Positions 1 to 6,654 of a DNA stretch of 9,780 nt are shown piece by piece (positions within the stretch are counted from its first letter, which is position 1; each line of letters begins with the position of its first letter). The stretch comes from JBQCHF01 sp051953655 (GTDB lineage: Bacteria > Actinomycetota > Actinomycetes > Motilibacterales > Motilibacteraceae). The notes beneath the pieces are model-generated. The model worked only from the letters and a program-made list of their open reading frames with translations. It ran no database searches and was not told where the DNA came from. Both the position numbers and the translations under genes were made by a program. The stretch lies in contig JBQCIO010000124.1 in the NCBI GenBank assembly GCA_051953655.1, positions 1 through 9,780 on the forward strand, given 5' to 3'.

Positions 1-321
1 CCCGACCCTCCCTCTCTCCACCCTCTGCGTTTTTTTTTGGTGGTGGGCCTCCCCCTCCCCAACACGGGGGTGCGGGGGGTGGCTCGGGTCTGTGGAGCCA
101 CCTGGTCACCGCCGAATTCTTCGTTCCACGAGTTCCAGCGGGAACGTCACAGCGCACCGAGTTGAGGCAGCGGATTCGTGGGGCTGGCCGGCCAGCCCCA
201 CCTGAGCCACCCCTGCGGCTGATCGACGTCCGTCATGGCGACAGCCGTGGCGCCCCCAGGGGCACAGCGCCCCATACGGCAGCCTGCAGGCGCGGCCGCG
301 CGACAGCCCCCGTGCAGCGGC
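1..321. other. Gene-free 3' flank of the SulP gene
   Basis: I see no credible gene here; the open frames are antisense or off-frame. The stretch holds a pyrimidine-rich segment followed by a run of nine T (31-39), and a G-rich patch (65-88) with several G-runs that might form a G-quadruplex. A hairpin lies at 78-102 (8-bp perfect arms, 9-nt loop). A short hairpin at 249-271 (GGCGC/GCGCC) starts about 50 nt past the SulP stop. The T-run is not preceded by a GC hairpin on either strand, so it is not a convincing intrinsic terminator. The last three bases before 322 lie outside the SulP stop codon. Confidence 0.5.
178..201. repeat. Perfect 24-bp palindrome, possible bidirectional terminator
   Basis: Two 12-bp arms (GTGGGGCTGGCC and its exact reverse complement) meet with no spacer. 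In RNA this would fold as a stem of about 10 bp with a 4-nt loop. It lies about 120 nt past the stop codon of the leftward SulP gene. There is no U-run on either side, so a Rho-independent terminator is only a guess; a protein-binding palindrome is the alternative. Confidence 0.4.
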
Positions 322-1827
322 TCAGTGCGCGCCGGCGAGCTGTCCGGTGTGCCGCTGGTAGCGGGTGGCGGAGTGCTGGTCGAGGCCGGCGATGACGGCG
401 GTCTTGCCGCGCACGGCGTACTTGTGGGTGATCGCGTCGAGGGTTGCGACGGTGGAGGCGTCCCAGATGGATGCTGCGGACAGGTCGATGACGACGCGCG
501 CGGGGTCGTCGGCGTAGTGGAACTGTTCGACGAGGTCGTTGCTGGAGGCGAAGAACAGGGCGCCGTGCACGGAGTAGATGCGCTCGGTGCCGGCCGGGTC
601 GAGCACGCTGGTCACCTGCACGAGGTGCGCCACGCGACGGGCGAAGAGCACGCAGGCCAGCAGCACCCCGGCTCCGACGCCGATGGCGAGGTTGCTGGTG
701 GCCACCACGACGGCGACGGTCGTGAGCATGACGGCGGTCTCGCTGCGGGGCATCCGGCGGATCGTGCGCAGGCTGTGCCAGTCGAACGTGGTGAGTGAGA
801 CGAACACCATCACCGCGGCGAGTGCGGCCATCGGGATGATCGCCACGACCGGGCCGAGGGCGACGACGAGGACCAGCAGGAAGACCCCGGCGAGGAACGT
901 GGAGAGCCGGGTGCGGGCACCGGCCCGTACGTTGATCATGGTCTGGCCGATCATGGCGCAGCCGCCCATGCCGCCGAAGAGTCCGGTGACGATGTTCGCG
1001 ACGCCCTGGCCCATCGCCTCGCGGGTCTTGTCCGAGCGGCTGTCGGTGACGGCGTCGACGAGCTTGGCGGTCATCATCGTCTCCATCAGCCCGACCACGG
1101 CCATGCCCAGGGCGTAGGGGGCGATGGTCCGCAGCGTGGCCCAGGTGAGGGGGACGCCGGGAAGGGCGAGCGTGGGCAGCTCGTGGGGGAGTGCGCCCTC
1201 GTCGCCGACGGTCGGCAGGTGCAGGCCGAGCAGGACGGTGACGAGGGTCAGCACGACGATCGAGACCAGCGGGGCCGGGACGGCCTTGGTCAGCCGCGGC
1301 AGGGTGAGGATGATCGTCAGGCCGGCGGCGGCCATCGGGTAGACGAGCCAGGGCACGTGGGTCAGGTGCGGCAGCTGCGCCAGGAAGATCAGGATGGCCA
1401 GGGCGTTGACGAACCCGACCATGACGCTGCGCGGGACGAAGCGCATCACCCGTGCGAAGCCGGCCGCCCCGAGCAGGATCTGGAAGGCCCCGGCCAGCAC
1501 GACCGTGGCGACCAGGTAACCCAGGCCGTGCTGTCGCGCGACGGGCGCGACGACGAGGGCGACCGCGCCGGTCGCGGCGCTGATCATGGCTGGTCGCCCG
1601 CCGACGACGGCGATGGTCACCGCCATCGTGAAGGACGCGAACAGGCCCACGCGCGGGTCGACGCCGGCGATGATCGAGAAGCTGATCGCCTCGGGGATGA
1701 GGGCCAGGGCGACCACCAGCCCGGCCAGCACCTCGGTGCGGGCGAGGGACGGGGAGAGCCAGGACGGGGGTGTGCGGCGGGAGGTGGTGGAGCTCTGGGA
1801 CGGGTGCAGGGTCGAGCGCAGGGACAA
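322..1827 (-). CDS. SulP-family inorganic anion transporter with C-terminal STAS domain
   Basis: This is a membrane transporter of the SLC26/SulP family, which moves anions such as sulfate or bicarbonate across the cytoplasmic membrane. The 501 residues fit a full-length bacterial SulP. The N-terminal transport domain spans about 30-400, with the family signature LIPEAISFSIIAGVDPRVGL at 43-62. A conserved block reads GQGVAN (273-278) and GGMGGCAMIGQTMINV (285-300). The GGMGGCAMIGQ form recalls the branch that includes cyanobacterial BicA, but substrate cannot be assigned from this. The STAS domain runs from about 415 to 490 with the VVIDLSAASIWDAS core. The start is uncertain: the only upstream in-frame start is TTG at 1827, with no clear Shine-Dalgarno sequence, and a TGA lies in frame upstream. 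It follows the MerR gene in the same direction after 265 bp, so it may belong to the same regulon or have its own promoter. Confidence 0.93.
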   Translation of the reverse strand: MSLRSTLHPSQSSTTSRRTPPSWLSPSLARTEVLAGLVVALALIPEAISFSIIAGVDPRVGLFASFTMAVTIAVVGGRPAMISAATGAVALVVAPVARQHGLGYLVATVVLAGAFQILLGAAGFARVMRFVPRSVMVGFVNALAILIFLAQLPHLTHVPWLVYPMAAAGLTIILTLPRLTKAVPAPLVSIVVLTLVTVLLGLHLPTVGDEGALPHELPTLALPGVPLTWATLRTIAPYALGMAVVGLMETMMTAKLVDAVTDSRSDKTREAMGQGVANIVTGLFGGMGGCAMIGQTMINVRAGARTRLSTFLAGVFLLVLVVALGPVVAIIPMAALAAVMVFVSLTTFDWHSLRTIRRMPRSETAVMLTTVAVVVATSNLAIGVGAGVLLACVLFARRVAHLVQVTSVLDPAGTERIYSVHGALFFASSNDLVEQFHYADDPARVVIDLSAASIWDASTVATLDAITHKYAVRGKTAVIAGLDQHSATRYQRHTGQLAGAH

Positions 1828-2092
1828 GGTGAGCCGTTTCGGGACTGGGCGCCGTCATGACGCGGGCGGGCAGCGGCACCACGGGTGCCAGGGCGACAGA
1901 TGCGGGCTCGGTGCGTCATCGCACCGGGGAGGCGGCGTCGCGCGGCGGGTGGTGCTCGCGCTGCGGCTCGCGATCATCGACAACCTACGGGTGCGGCGGT
2001 TTGCTTCCGCGAACCGGCTCGGGTGTCGCTTCTCACTGCTGGGATGGGCGAGGTCTGGCCGGTGGTGCGGAAGGGAGGCGCGCTGGGCTCGC
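1828..2092 (-). promoter_or_regulatory. MerR-SulP spacer with three hairpins
   Basis: This 265-bp gap between two leftward genes has no convincing gene. Three inverted repeats stand out: GGCACC/GGTGCC with a 3-nt loop (1875-1889); CGGTGCG/CGCACCG with a TCAT loop (1909-1926); and CGGTTTGC/GCGAACCG with a 4-nt loop and one mismatch (1997-2016). The last may end the MerR transcript, and the first two would sit in a SulP 5' leader. A TAGGTT hexamer at 1982-1987 (minus strand) could be a -10 element, but I see no matching -35. No copy of the 20-bp operator found near 4204 and 4485 is visible here. Confidence 0.4.
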
Positions 2093-2548
2093 TCAGGGCC
2101 GACGAGCGACTCTGTGGCGGGGCTGCCTGCCGCTGCCCTTGCCGGTGGCGGCAGGTGCGTGCTCGGCGAGCTTGCCGGTGAGGGTGTCGGCGAAGCCACG
2201 GGCGACGTCGAGCTGCTCGCGCAGGGCACTGACCTTGGCCTCGGCGGCCTCCTGGAACATGCGGAGCCGATCGATCAGGTCCGGTTGGGCGGCGCCGGTG
2301 TCCAGGGCGGTGAGCAGGGTGAGCAGTTCGCGCATCTCCTCGACCGCGAACCCGAGGGGCTTCATCGTCTTGACGACCTGGAGGCGGGCGACGTCGTCCT
2401 CGCTGTAGAGGCGGAAGCCTCCCTCGCTGCGGGTGGTGGGGGTGACGAGGCCCTCTTCCTCGTAGAAGCGGATGGTGCGAAGGCTCAGCCCGGTGCGCTC
2501 GGCGACCTGGCCGATCTGCATCAGCTCGGCCCGTTCGCTGCTGCTCAT
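2093..2548 (-). CDS. MerR-family transcriptional regulator
   Basis: This is a DNA-binding regulator of 151 residues. The winged helix-turn-helix is at about 10-78: QIGQVAERTGLSLRTIRFYE, then EEGLV, and a GGFRLYSEDDVARL wing. A long helix suited to the MerR dimer coiled coil follows at about 91-128. The C-terminal tail is short, basic and low in complexity. There is no cysteine anywhere in the protein, which argues against the metal or thiol/redox sensing of MerR, CueR or SoxR. No large ligand-binding domain is present either, so the effector is unknown. The ATG overlaps the transporter stop (ATGA, 2545-2548) and is preceded by GGAGG at 7-nt spacing, so the two genes are translationally coupled. 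Control of its own operon is likely, because a MerR-style dyad lies upstream of the first gene. Confidence 0.92.
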   Translation of the reverse strand: MSSSERAELMQIGQVAERTGLSLRTIRFYEEEGLVTPTTRSEGGFRLYSEDDVARLQVVKTMKPLGFAVEEMRELLTLLTALDTGAAQPDLIDRLRMFQEAAEAKVSALREQLDVARGFADTLTGKLAEHAPAATGKGSGRQPRHRVARRP

Positions 2549-3915
2549 CTGAGGTCCTCCGCGGGGCTAGCGACGACCGGCTGGTCGGCTCCGAGTTCAG
2601 TCTCCCCGGCCTTAAGGGGGTTCTGGGCGTCGTGGACCGGGGCGGGGGTGGGGGAGAGCAGGGCGGCGACGGCTACGAGCAGCGGGAGCACGGCGCCGGT
2701 GAGCAGGGCCACGGTGTAGGTGCCGGTGGCGGCGCGCACGAGGGCGAAGGTGACTGGGCCGAAGGCATTGGCGCCGACCGCCACGGCATGCACGGCGCCG
2801 CGGATGGTCCCGATGTGGGTGGTGCCGAAGCAGCGCGGGAAGGTGCCGGCCTCCAGGGTGCGGATCACCCCGCCGGAGGCGCCGACGGTCAGGCCGAAGC
2901 CGATCGCGGACCAGCCGGGGGTCACGACGACGCCCCACAGCAGGCCGAGGGCGAGTACGAGCATGCAGGTTGCGGTGAGCCAGCGGCTGTTGACCTTGTC
3001 GATCAGGGCCCCCACGGCCACCGTGGCCGCAAGCGAGGCCACGGTCTGGGGCAGGAAGTTGGCCGCGGCTTCGGCGGGGGACAGGCCGCGTTCGCCGAGC
3101 AGGTCGATCTGGTGGAAGCCGATCGCGGTGGACAGCAGCCCGGCGGTGGCAACCCCGGCCAGCATCACCCAGAAGAACGGGGTCCTCATCGCTTGAGCGA
3201 GCGTGCTGCCGGCCCGCGCGGTGCTGGCGCCCGCTGCCCGGTCGGCGTGCCGGCCGTCGGGCTGCTGGCGCAGATCGGCGGGATGGTTGCGCACGCCGAC
3301 CAGGGCCAAGGGGATCACCACCGCCCAGACGGCCAGTCCCTCCAGCAGCCAGGCGGTGCGCCAGCCGTGGGCAGCGATGAACGCCTCCAGCCCGATCGGT
3401 GCCAGCGAGATCCCGGTGGCGCCCAGGGCAGAGACCAGCCCGGTGGCCAGTCCTCGGCGGCGGACGAACCACACGGCGACCGCGGTGGTAGCGGTCAGGC
3501 TCAGCGCGCCCTGCCCGGCCATGCGCACCCCGACGAAGCCGGCGGTGAGCCCGACCGGGCCGGCGACGCGGGACAGGCCGAGCAGGACGGCGCCGAAGAC
3601 CAGGCCGATGCTGGCCATCGTGGCGCGCGTGCCGAACCGGTCTAGGGCGCGCCCGATTAGCGGCATGCCGGCCGCGCCGGTCAGAGTGCCGATCAGGTAG
3701 CAGGTGGAGATGGCCGAGCGGCTCAGCCCGAGGCTGGCGCTGACCGGGTCGATGAAGGCCGAGATGCCGGTGGTCTGCCCGGGGGCGGTGGCGGCCAGGG
3801 CGAGCGCGGCGACCGCGACCATGTGCCAGCCGTAGAAGCCACCGGGGCCCAGTGGGCGGGACCGGGGGGAGCGTTGTCCGGAACGGGGAGCGGCCAGGGT
3901 CTCGTCGGTGCTCAC
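2545..3915 (-). CDS. MFS transporter, oxalate/formate-antiporter type
   Basis: This is a major facilitator superfamily membrane transporter of 456 residues, the usual 12-helix length. An N-terminal GFYGWHMV block (about 26-33) is followed by hydrophobic segments. The motif-A-like loop GRALDRFGTR (88-97) lies between helices 2 and 3. A central hydrophilic loop separates the two halves. The second half carries an FGTTHIGTIRG block, as in proteins annotated as oxalate/formate antiporter (OFA)-like. The substrate cannot be told. I chose GTG at 3915 rather than the longer open frame to 4062. The 49 extra codons are Arg/His-rich and hydrophilic, and they overlap a better-looking gene in another frame. 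The GTG overlaps that gene's stop as GTGA. The 3' end overlaps the MerR gene by 4 nt. Confidence 0.9.
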   Translation of the reverse strand: MSTDETLAAPRSGQRSPRSRPLGPGGFYGWHMVAVAALALAATAPGQTTGISAFIDPVSASLGLSRSAISTCYLIGTLTGAAGMPLIGRALDRFGTRATMASIGLVFGAVLLGLSRVAGPVGLTAGFVGVRMAGQGALSLTATTAVAVWFVRRRGLATGLVSALGATGISLAPIGLEAFIAAHGWRTAWLLEGLAVWAVVIPLALVGVRNHPADLRQQPDGRHADRAAGASTARAGSTLAQAMRTPFFWVMLAGVATAGLLSTAIGFHQIDLLGERGLSPAEAAANFLPQTVASLAATVAVGALIDKVNSRWLTATCMLVLALGLLWGVVVTPGWSAIGFGLTVGASGGVIRTLEAGTFPRCFGTTHIGTIRGAVHAVAVGANAFGPVTFALVRAATGTYTVALLTGAVLPLLVAVAALLSPTPAPVHDAQNPLKAGETELGADQPVVASPAEDLR

Positions 3916-4079
3916 CGGCCGCTCAGCTCGCCCGGCAGCGGATGCGAGTCCACGACGGTGAGCACCTGGTCCGCGCGCAAGGTGGTGAGCACGTCGACCG
4001 TGGTGTCTCGCCACGCCGCCATCCCCGCTCGGGCACGCTCGTGGTGCTCGATCTCTGCGCACAGCGCAGCGTGGGACAC
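3912..4079 (-). CDS. Small protein of unknown function, first gene of the MFS-MerR operon
   Basis: I do not recognise this 55-residue protein. It starts VSHAALCAEI, carries a charged stretch (EHHERARAGM, 11-20) and ends LPGELSGR. It looks soluble, with no signal peptide or membrane segment and one Cys (residue 7). Support comes from a strong ribosome binding site, AAGGAGG (4085-4091), 5 nt before the GTG, and from GC-rich third positions. Its TGA also overlaps the transporter GTG by 4 nt. The frame is open without a start codon back to a TGA at 4161-4163. The protein could therefore be the remaining C-terminus of a longer gene that lost its front, with the ribosome binding site arising inside coding sequence. 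It is a real small gene or leader peptide with moderate confidence. Confidence 0.55.
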   Translation of the reverse strand: MSHAALCAEIEHHERARAGMAAWRDTTVDVLTTLRADQVLTVVDSHPLPGELSGR

Positions 4080-4084
4080 CAGGT

Positions 4085-4091
4085 CCTCCTT
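4085..4091 (-). promoter_or_regulatory. Strong Shine-Dalgarno sequence for the 55-aa ORF
   Basis: On the minus strand this reads AAGGAGG, followed by ACCTG and then the GTG start at 4079. It is the best ribosome binding site in the window and is what decides the start of the small ORF. A similar GGAGGACCT string precedes the MerR start. Confidence 0.7.
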
Positions 4092-4203
4092 GACGACGAA
4101 GGTGCGAGCCGGGTGATGTCGGTGCCTGCCAGCGGTCTGGCCCTCGGCCTCGCGTTCTGCTCAGCCCGACGCCATCCTGCGCTGCCGGCCCGACTCACAG
4201 ATT

Positions 4204-4223
4204 CTACCCTCACGTGAGGGAAG
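4204..4223 (-). promoter_or_regulatory. MerR-type operator 1, upstream of the small ORF-MFS-MerR operon
   Basis: The minus strand reads CTTCCCTCACGTGAGGGTAG. It contains a perfect 14-bp palindrome (4207-4220), and the outer CT/AG pairs extend the symmetry with one mismatch. A TAGAAT hexamer (4201-4206), a fair -10 element, overlaps its operon-side end. A dyad ending at the -10 is how MerR-family promoters are built, and the ACGT-centred CCTCACGT half-sites recall the TipA site of Streptomyces. The -35 region is poor (about CCAAGA or CAAGAA), as expected for an activator-dependent promoter. This would give a leader of roughly 115 nt before the 55-aa ORF. Binding by the MerR protein at 2093-2548 is inferred. 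Confidence 0.6.
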
Positions 4224-4466
4224 GTTCTTGGATGAGTGGAGGCAGCCGGAACCAGGGGATTCCGGCCCTCTCGTCCAGCAGGTCGCGGCCCCGGTCGGCG
4301 TTGAGCCAGCCGCGAGCGTGCCAGTGCTCGAGAACCGCCAGCGCGGTGGGCAGAGCCCGCTCGCCTCGACGAGGGTGCCGTGCAGGTTCTCGGCATCGCC
4401 GGCCGACCGGGCACGGCACAAGCCCCGCCATGCCGCCTCCTCACTGCTGTACGGCGGCCGCGGCAT
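4210..4466 (-). pseudogene. Small unrecognised gene, apparently frameshifted
   Basis: The two halves of this stretch look coding in different minus-strand frames. From ATG at 4466 one frame reads MPRPPYSSEEAAWRGLCRAR and on to ENLHGTLVEA, with GC-rich third positions, then degenerates. The neighbouring frame then becomes the plausible one, with ALPTALAVLEHWHARGWLN, RDLLDERAGIPWFRLPPLIQ and a TGA at 4210-4212. The switch near 4360 would need loss of one base or gain of two. Alternatively the gene is just 4210-4431 (73 aa), starting at an ATG with AGGAGG 4 nt upstream. Its N-terminal third is then Arg/Pro-rich and less convincing. I do not recognise the family. Its stop codon lies inside operator 1. 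Confidence 0.45.
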
Positions 4467-4484
4467 CGCCTCCCGCCAAGGTAC

Positions 4485-4504
4485 CTACCATGACGTGAAG
4501 GTAG
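4485..4504 (+). promoter_or_regulatory. MerR-type operator 2, near-copy of operator 1
   Basis: The plus strand reads CTACCATGACGTGAAGGTAG: perfect 5-bp outer arms CTACC/GGTAG around a central ACGT. It matches operator 1 at 16 of 20 positions in either orientation. A TAGATT hexamer (4502-4507) overlaps its right end, just as TAGAAT overlaps operator 1, so a promoter firing rightward toward RNase J is possible. Firing leftward into the broken small gene (ATG at 4466) is the alternative, but the matching hexamer there is a poorer TAGGTA. Confidence 0.55.
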
Positions 4505-4621
4505 ATTGCGGACAGGTGTGATCGTCAGGGGTCGTTTGAGGCCGACTTCCGCCGCTGTCCAGTGCCCATGCTTCGCTGATCCGTCCGCCCGCCCGTCTTC
4601 CCAACCGACAGGACCTACGAC
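4505..4621 (+). promoter_or_regulatory. Presumed 5' leader of the RNase J gene
   Basis: I see no gene here apart from a trivial ATG-Leu-Arg-stop at 4568. If the -10 at 4502-4507 is used, this is an untranslated leader of about 107 nt. The RNase J ribosome binding site is weak: AGGA at 4610-4613, 8 nt before the GTG. Confidence 0.35.
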
Positions 4622-6307
4622 GTGAGCCATCCGCACCCCAGGCTTGGAGCTGCCCCACGCCTTCCGAGGAACGGTCTGCGGGTCGTCGCGCTCGGCGGTC
4701 TGGGGGAGATCGGTCGCAACATGACCGTGTTCGAGCACGCCGGTCGGCTGCTGATCGTCGACTGCGGCGTCTTGTTCCCCGAGGAGCACCAACCGGGGGT
4801 CGACGTGATCCTCCCGGACTTCACCTGGATCCGGGACCGGCTGGACAAGATCGAAGCCGTCGTGCTGACCCACGGCCATGAGGACCACATCGGCGGCGTC
4901 CCCTATCTGCTGCGCGAACGCCCGGACATCCCCCTGGTCGGCTCGCGGCTCACCCTGGCGTTCATCGCGGCAAAGCTCAAGGAACACAACATCAAGCCCA
5001 CGACGAGGCAGGTGGCTGAGGGCGATCGGCGCACCTTCGGCCCGTTCGACCTCGAGTTCGCGGCGGTCAACCACTCCATCCCGGACGGCCTCGCGGTCGC
5101 CATCCGCACCAGCGCAGGAACCGTGCTGCACACCGGCGACTTCAAGATGGATCAGTTCCCGCTCGACTCGCGGATCACGGACCTGCGCGCGTTCGCCCGC
5201 CTCGGAGAGGAGGGCGTCGATCTGTTCCTCGTCGACTCCACCAACGCCGAGGTTCCGGGCTTCACCACCTCTGAGCGGGACCTCGCCCCGGCCATCGACG
5301 AGGTCTTCCGGACGGCGCCGCGCAGGATCATCGTCTCGAGCTTCGCAAGCCATGTTCACCGCATCCAGCAAGTTCTCGATGCGGCGGCCGCCCACGGCCG
5401 CAAGGCTGCCTTCGTCGGGCGGTCCATGGTCCGGAATATGGGCATCGCTATCGACCTGGGCTACCTCACGGTTCCCGACGGGCTCATCGTCGACCTGAAG
5501 CAGCTCGAGAAGCTGCCCGACGACAAGATCACGTTGATCTGCACCGGGTCCCAGGGCGAGCCGATGGCGGCGCTGGCCCGCATGGCCAACCGCGACCACC
5601 CGATCCGCATCGGCCCCGGCGACACGGTCCTGCTGGCTAGCTCGCTCATCCCGGGCAACGAGAACGCGATCTACGGCGTCATCAACGCCCTGACCCGCTG
5701 GGGCGCCAACGTCGTGCACAAGGGCAACGCCAAAGTGCATGTCTCCGGGCACGCCAGCGCCGGCGAGCTCGCCTACTGCTACAACGTGGTCCGCCCAGCC
5801 AACGTGATGCCGGTACACGGCGAGTGGCGCCACCTGCAGGCCAACGCCCAGATCGCGATCCGCACCGGCGTTCCTTCCGATCGCGTCGTGCTCGCCGAGG
5901 ACGGCGTCGTCGTGGACCTGGTCAAGGGCCGCGCCACGATCACCGGCAAGGTTCCCGCCGGGCTGGTCTACGTCGAAGGGTCCACGGTCGGCGACATCAC
6001 CGAGGCCTCGCTCAAGGACCGCCGCACCCTGGCCGCCGAAGGGGTCATCACCGTCGTCGCGCTGGTCGATGCGGACACCGGCGCCCTGACCGAGCCACCC
6101 GACTTCCTGGCCCGGGGATTCACCCACGATCGCCGGACCTTCGACGCGGCGGTGCCGCTGATCGAGCAGGCACTGGCCAAGGCCGCGGCCGAAGGCATCG
6201 GCGACGTCGAGCGGCTCGAGCAGATCATCGCCCGCACCGTCAGCCGGTGGGCGCACAGCGACGGCCGCCGCACCCCGATCGTCATACCGGTCGTCATCGA
6301 AGCGTAG
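4622..6307 (+). CDS. rnj: Ribonuclease J (metallo-beta-lactamase / beta-CASP RNase)
   Basis: This is a cytoplasmic RNase with endonuclease and 5'-to-3' exonuclease activity, acting in mRNA decay and rRNA processing. The 561 residues match the family. The fold begins with VVALGGLGEIGRNM (21-34). The metal ligands are in HGHEDH (84-89), with NHSIPD (150-155), TGDFK (171-175) and HVSGHAS (373-379) further along. PVHGEW follows at 397-402 and a C-terminal domain completes the protein. All catalytic motifs look intact. The GTG start is favoured because MSHPHP is the usual actinobacterial N-terminus. Two points are unusual. The gene stands alone, whereas actinobacterial rnj commonly follows dapA. 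The C-terminal segment (AHSDGRRTPIVIPVVIEA) also departs from the more usual RRRPM form. It may be a second copy or a relocated gene. A MerR-type dyad lies about 120 nt upstream. Confidence 0.96.
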   Translation: MSHPHPRLGAAPRLPRNGLRVVALGGLGEIGRNMTVFEHAGRLLIVDCGVLFPEEHQPGVDVILPDFTWIRDRLDKIEAVVLTHGHEDHIGGVPYLLRERPDIPLVGSRLTLAFIAAKLKEHNIKPTTRQVAEGDRRTFGPFDLEFAAVNHSIPDGLAVAIRTSAGTVLHTGDFKMDQFPLDSRITDLRAFARLGEEGVDLFLVDSTNAEVPGFTTSERDLAPAIDEVFRTAPRRIIVSSFASHVHRIQQVLDAAAAHGRKAAFVGRSMVRNMGIAIDLGYLTVPDGLIVDLKQLEKLPDDKITLICTGSQGEPMAALARMANRDHPIRIGPGDTVLLASSLIPGNENAIYGVINALTRWGANVVHKGNAKVHVSGHASAGELAYCYNVVRPANVMPVHGEWRHLQANAQIAIRTGVPSDRVVLAEDGVVVDLVKGRATITGKVPAGLVYVEGSTVGDITEASLKDRRTLAAEGVITVVALVDADTGALTEPPDFLARGFTHDRRTFDAAVPLIEQALAKAAAEGIGDVERLEQIIARTVSRWAHSDGRRTPIVIPVVIEA

Positions 6308-6612
6308 GTGCACCCACTCGTTGTCCGCACGGCCATTGCCTGGGGGGGACGAGCGTCCGCAGTAAGGACGGCAAGGGTCGCTGTGACATGTCGTGCCGGA
6401 GGAAGTGCAGCGGTCGGACGCGTGTTGCCGGCGCTCTGTGCGTCTAGGCAGTCGACCTCCTCGACAGTCTGCCGAGGAAGCGTGGGCGTGCCGCGCCCGT
6501 TGCTGCACCGGCATCGCCGCAGGCAGCGGATTTCCCAGGCGTGTGGGGCCGACAGGACACCCAGGTGACCGGACTGTGCGGCACAGGGCAGCACCAGACG
6601 GCACTGGATGGG
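6308..6612. other. Gene-free stretch between RNase J and the tRNA fragment
   Basis: No frame looks coding. Two weak hairpins are visible: CGTCC/GGACG with a 7-nt loop (6354-6370), about 50 nt past the RNase J stop, and TCCTCG/CGAGGA with a 9-nt loop (6458-6478). Neither has a following U-run, so the end of the RNase J transcript is unassigned. Confidence 0.45.
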
Positions 6613-6654
6613 CGCGCCCGGCAGGATTCGAACCTGCGACCCACGGGTTAGAAG
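6613..6654 (-). tRNA. 3' half of a tRNA-Arg(TCT) gene, 5' half missing
   Basis: Read on the minus strand, the pieces follow tRNA order exactly. They are the anticodon loop CTTCTAA (anticodon TCT), the 3' strand of the anticodon stem CCCGT, and a 5-nt variable loop GGGTC. Next come the T arm GCAGG-TTCGAAT-CCTGC, the acceptor 3' strand CGGGCGC and a G discriminator base. CCA is not encoded (CCC follows). The bases before the anticodon loop (TTCAT) cannot pair as the 5' strand of the stem, and no D arm or 5' acceptor strand (expected GCGCCCG) lies upstream. The gene is cut precisely at the 5' edge of the anticodon loop and cannot give a functional tRNA. Confidence 0.85.

Noticed and set aside
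31..39. T9 run as an intrinsic terminator
   Set aside because: No GC-rich hairpin precedes it on the plus strand, and on the minus strand it is an A-run.
233..1882. 549-codon minus-strand frame overlapping the SulP gene
   Set aside because: It is Arg/Pro/His-rich noise in the frame next to the SulP frame, which has membrane segments, SulP motifs and a STAS domain.
3916..4062. Longer N-terminus for the MFS transporter
   Set aside because: The extra 49 codons are Arg/His-rich and unlike MFS N-termini. They also overlap the small ORF, whose stop overlaps the chosen GTG.
3923..6604. 893-codon open frame on the minus strand across the RNase J gene
   Set aside because: It is antisense to a clear RNase J. 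Long antisense frames are common in GC-rich genes, and its residues are Asp/Gly/Arg/Val-rich without a recognisable domain.
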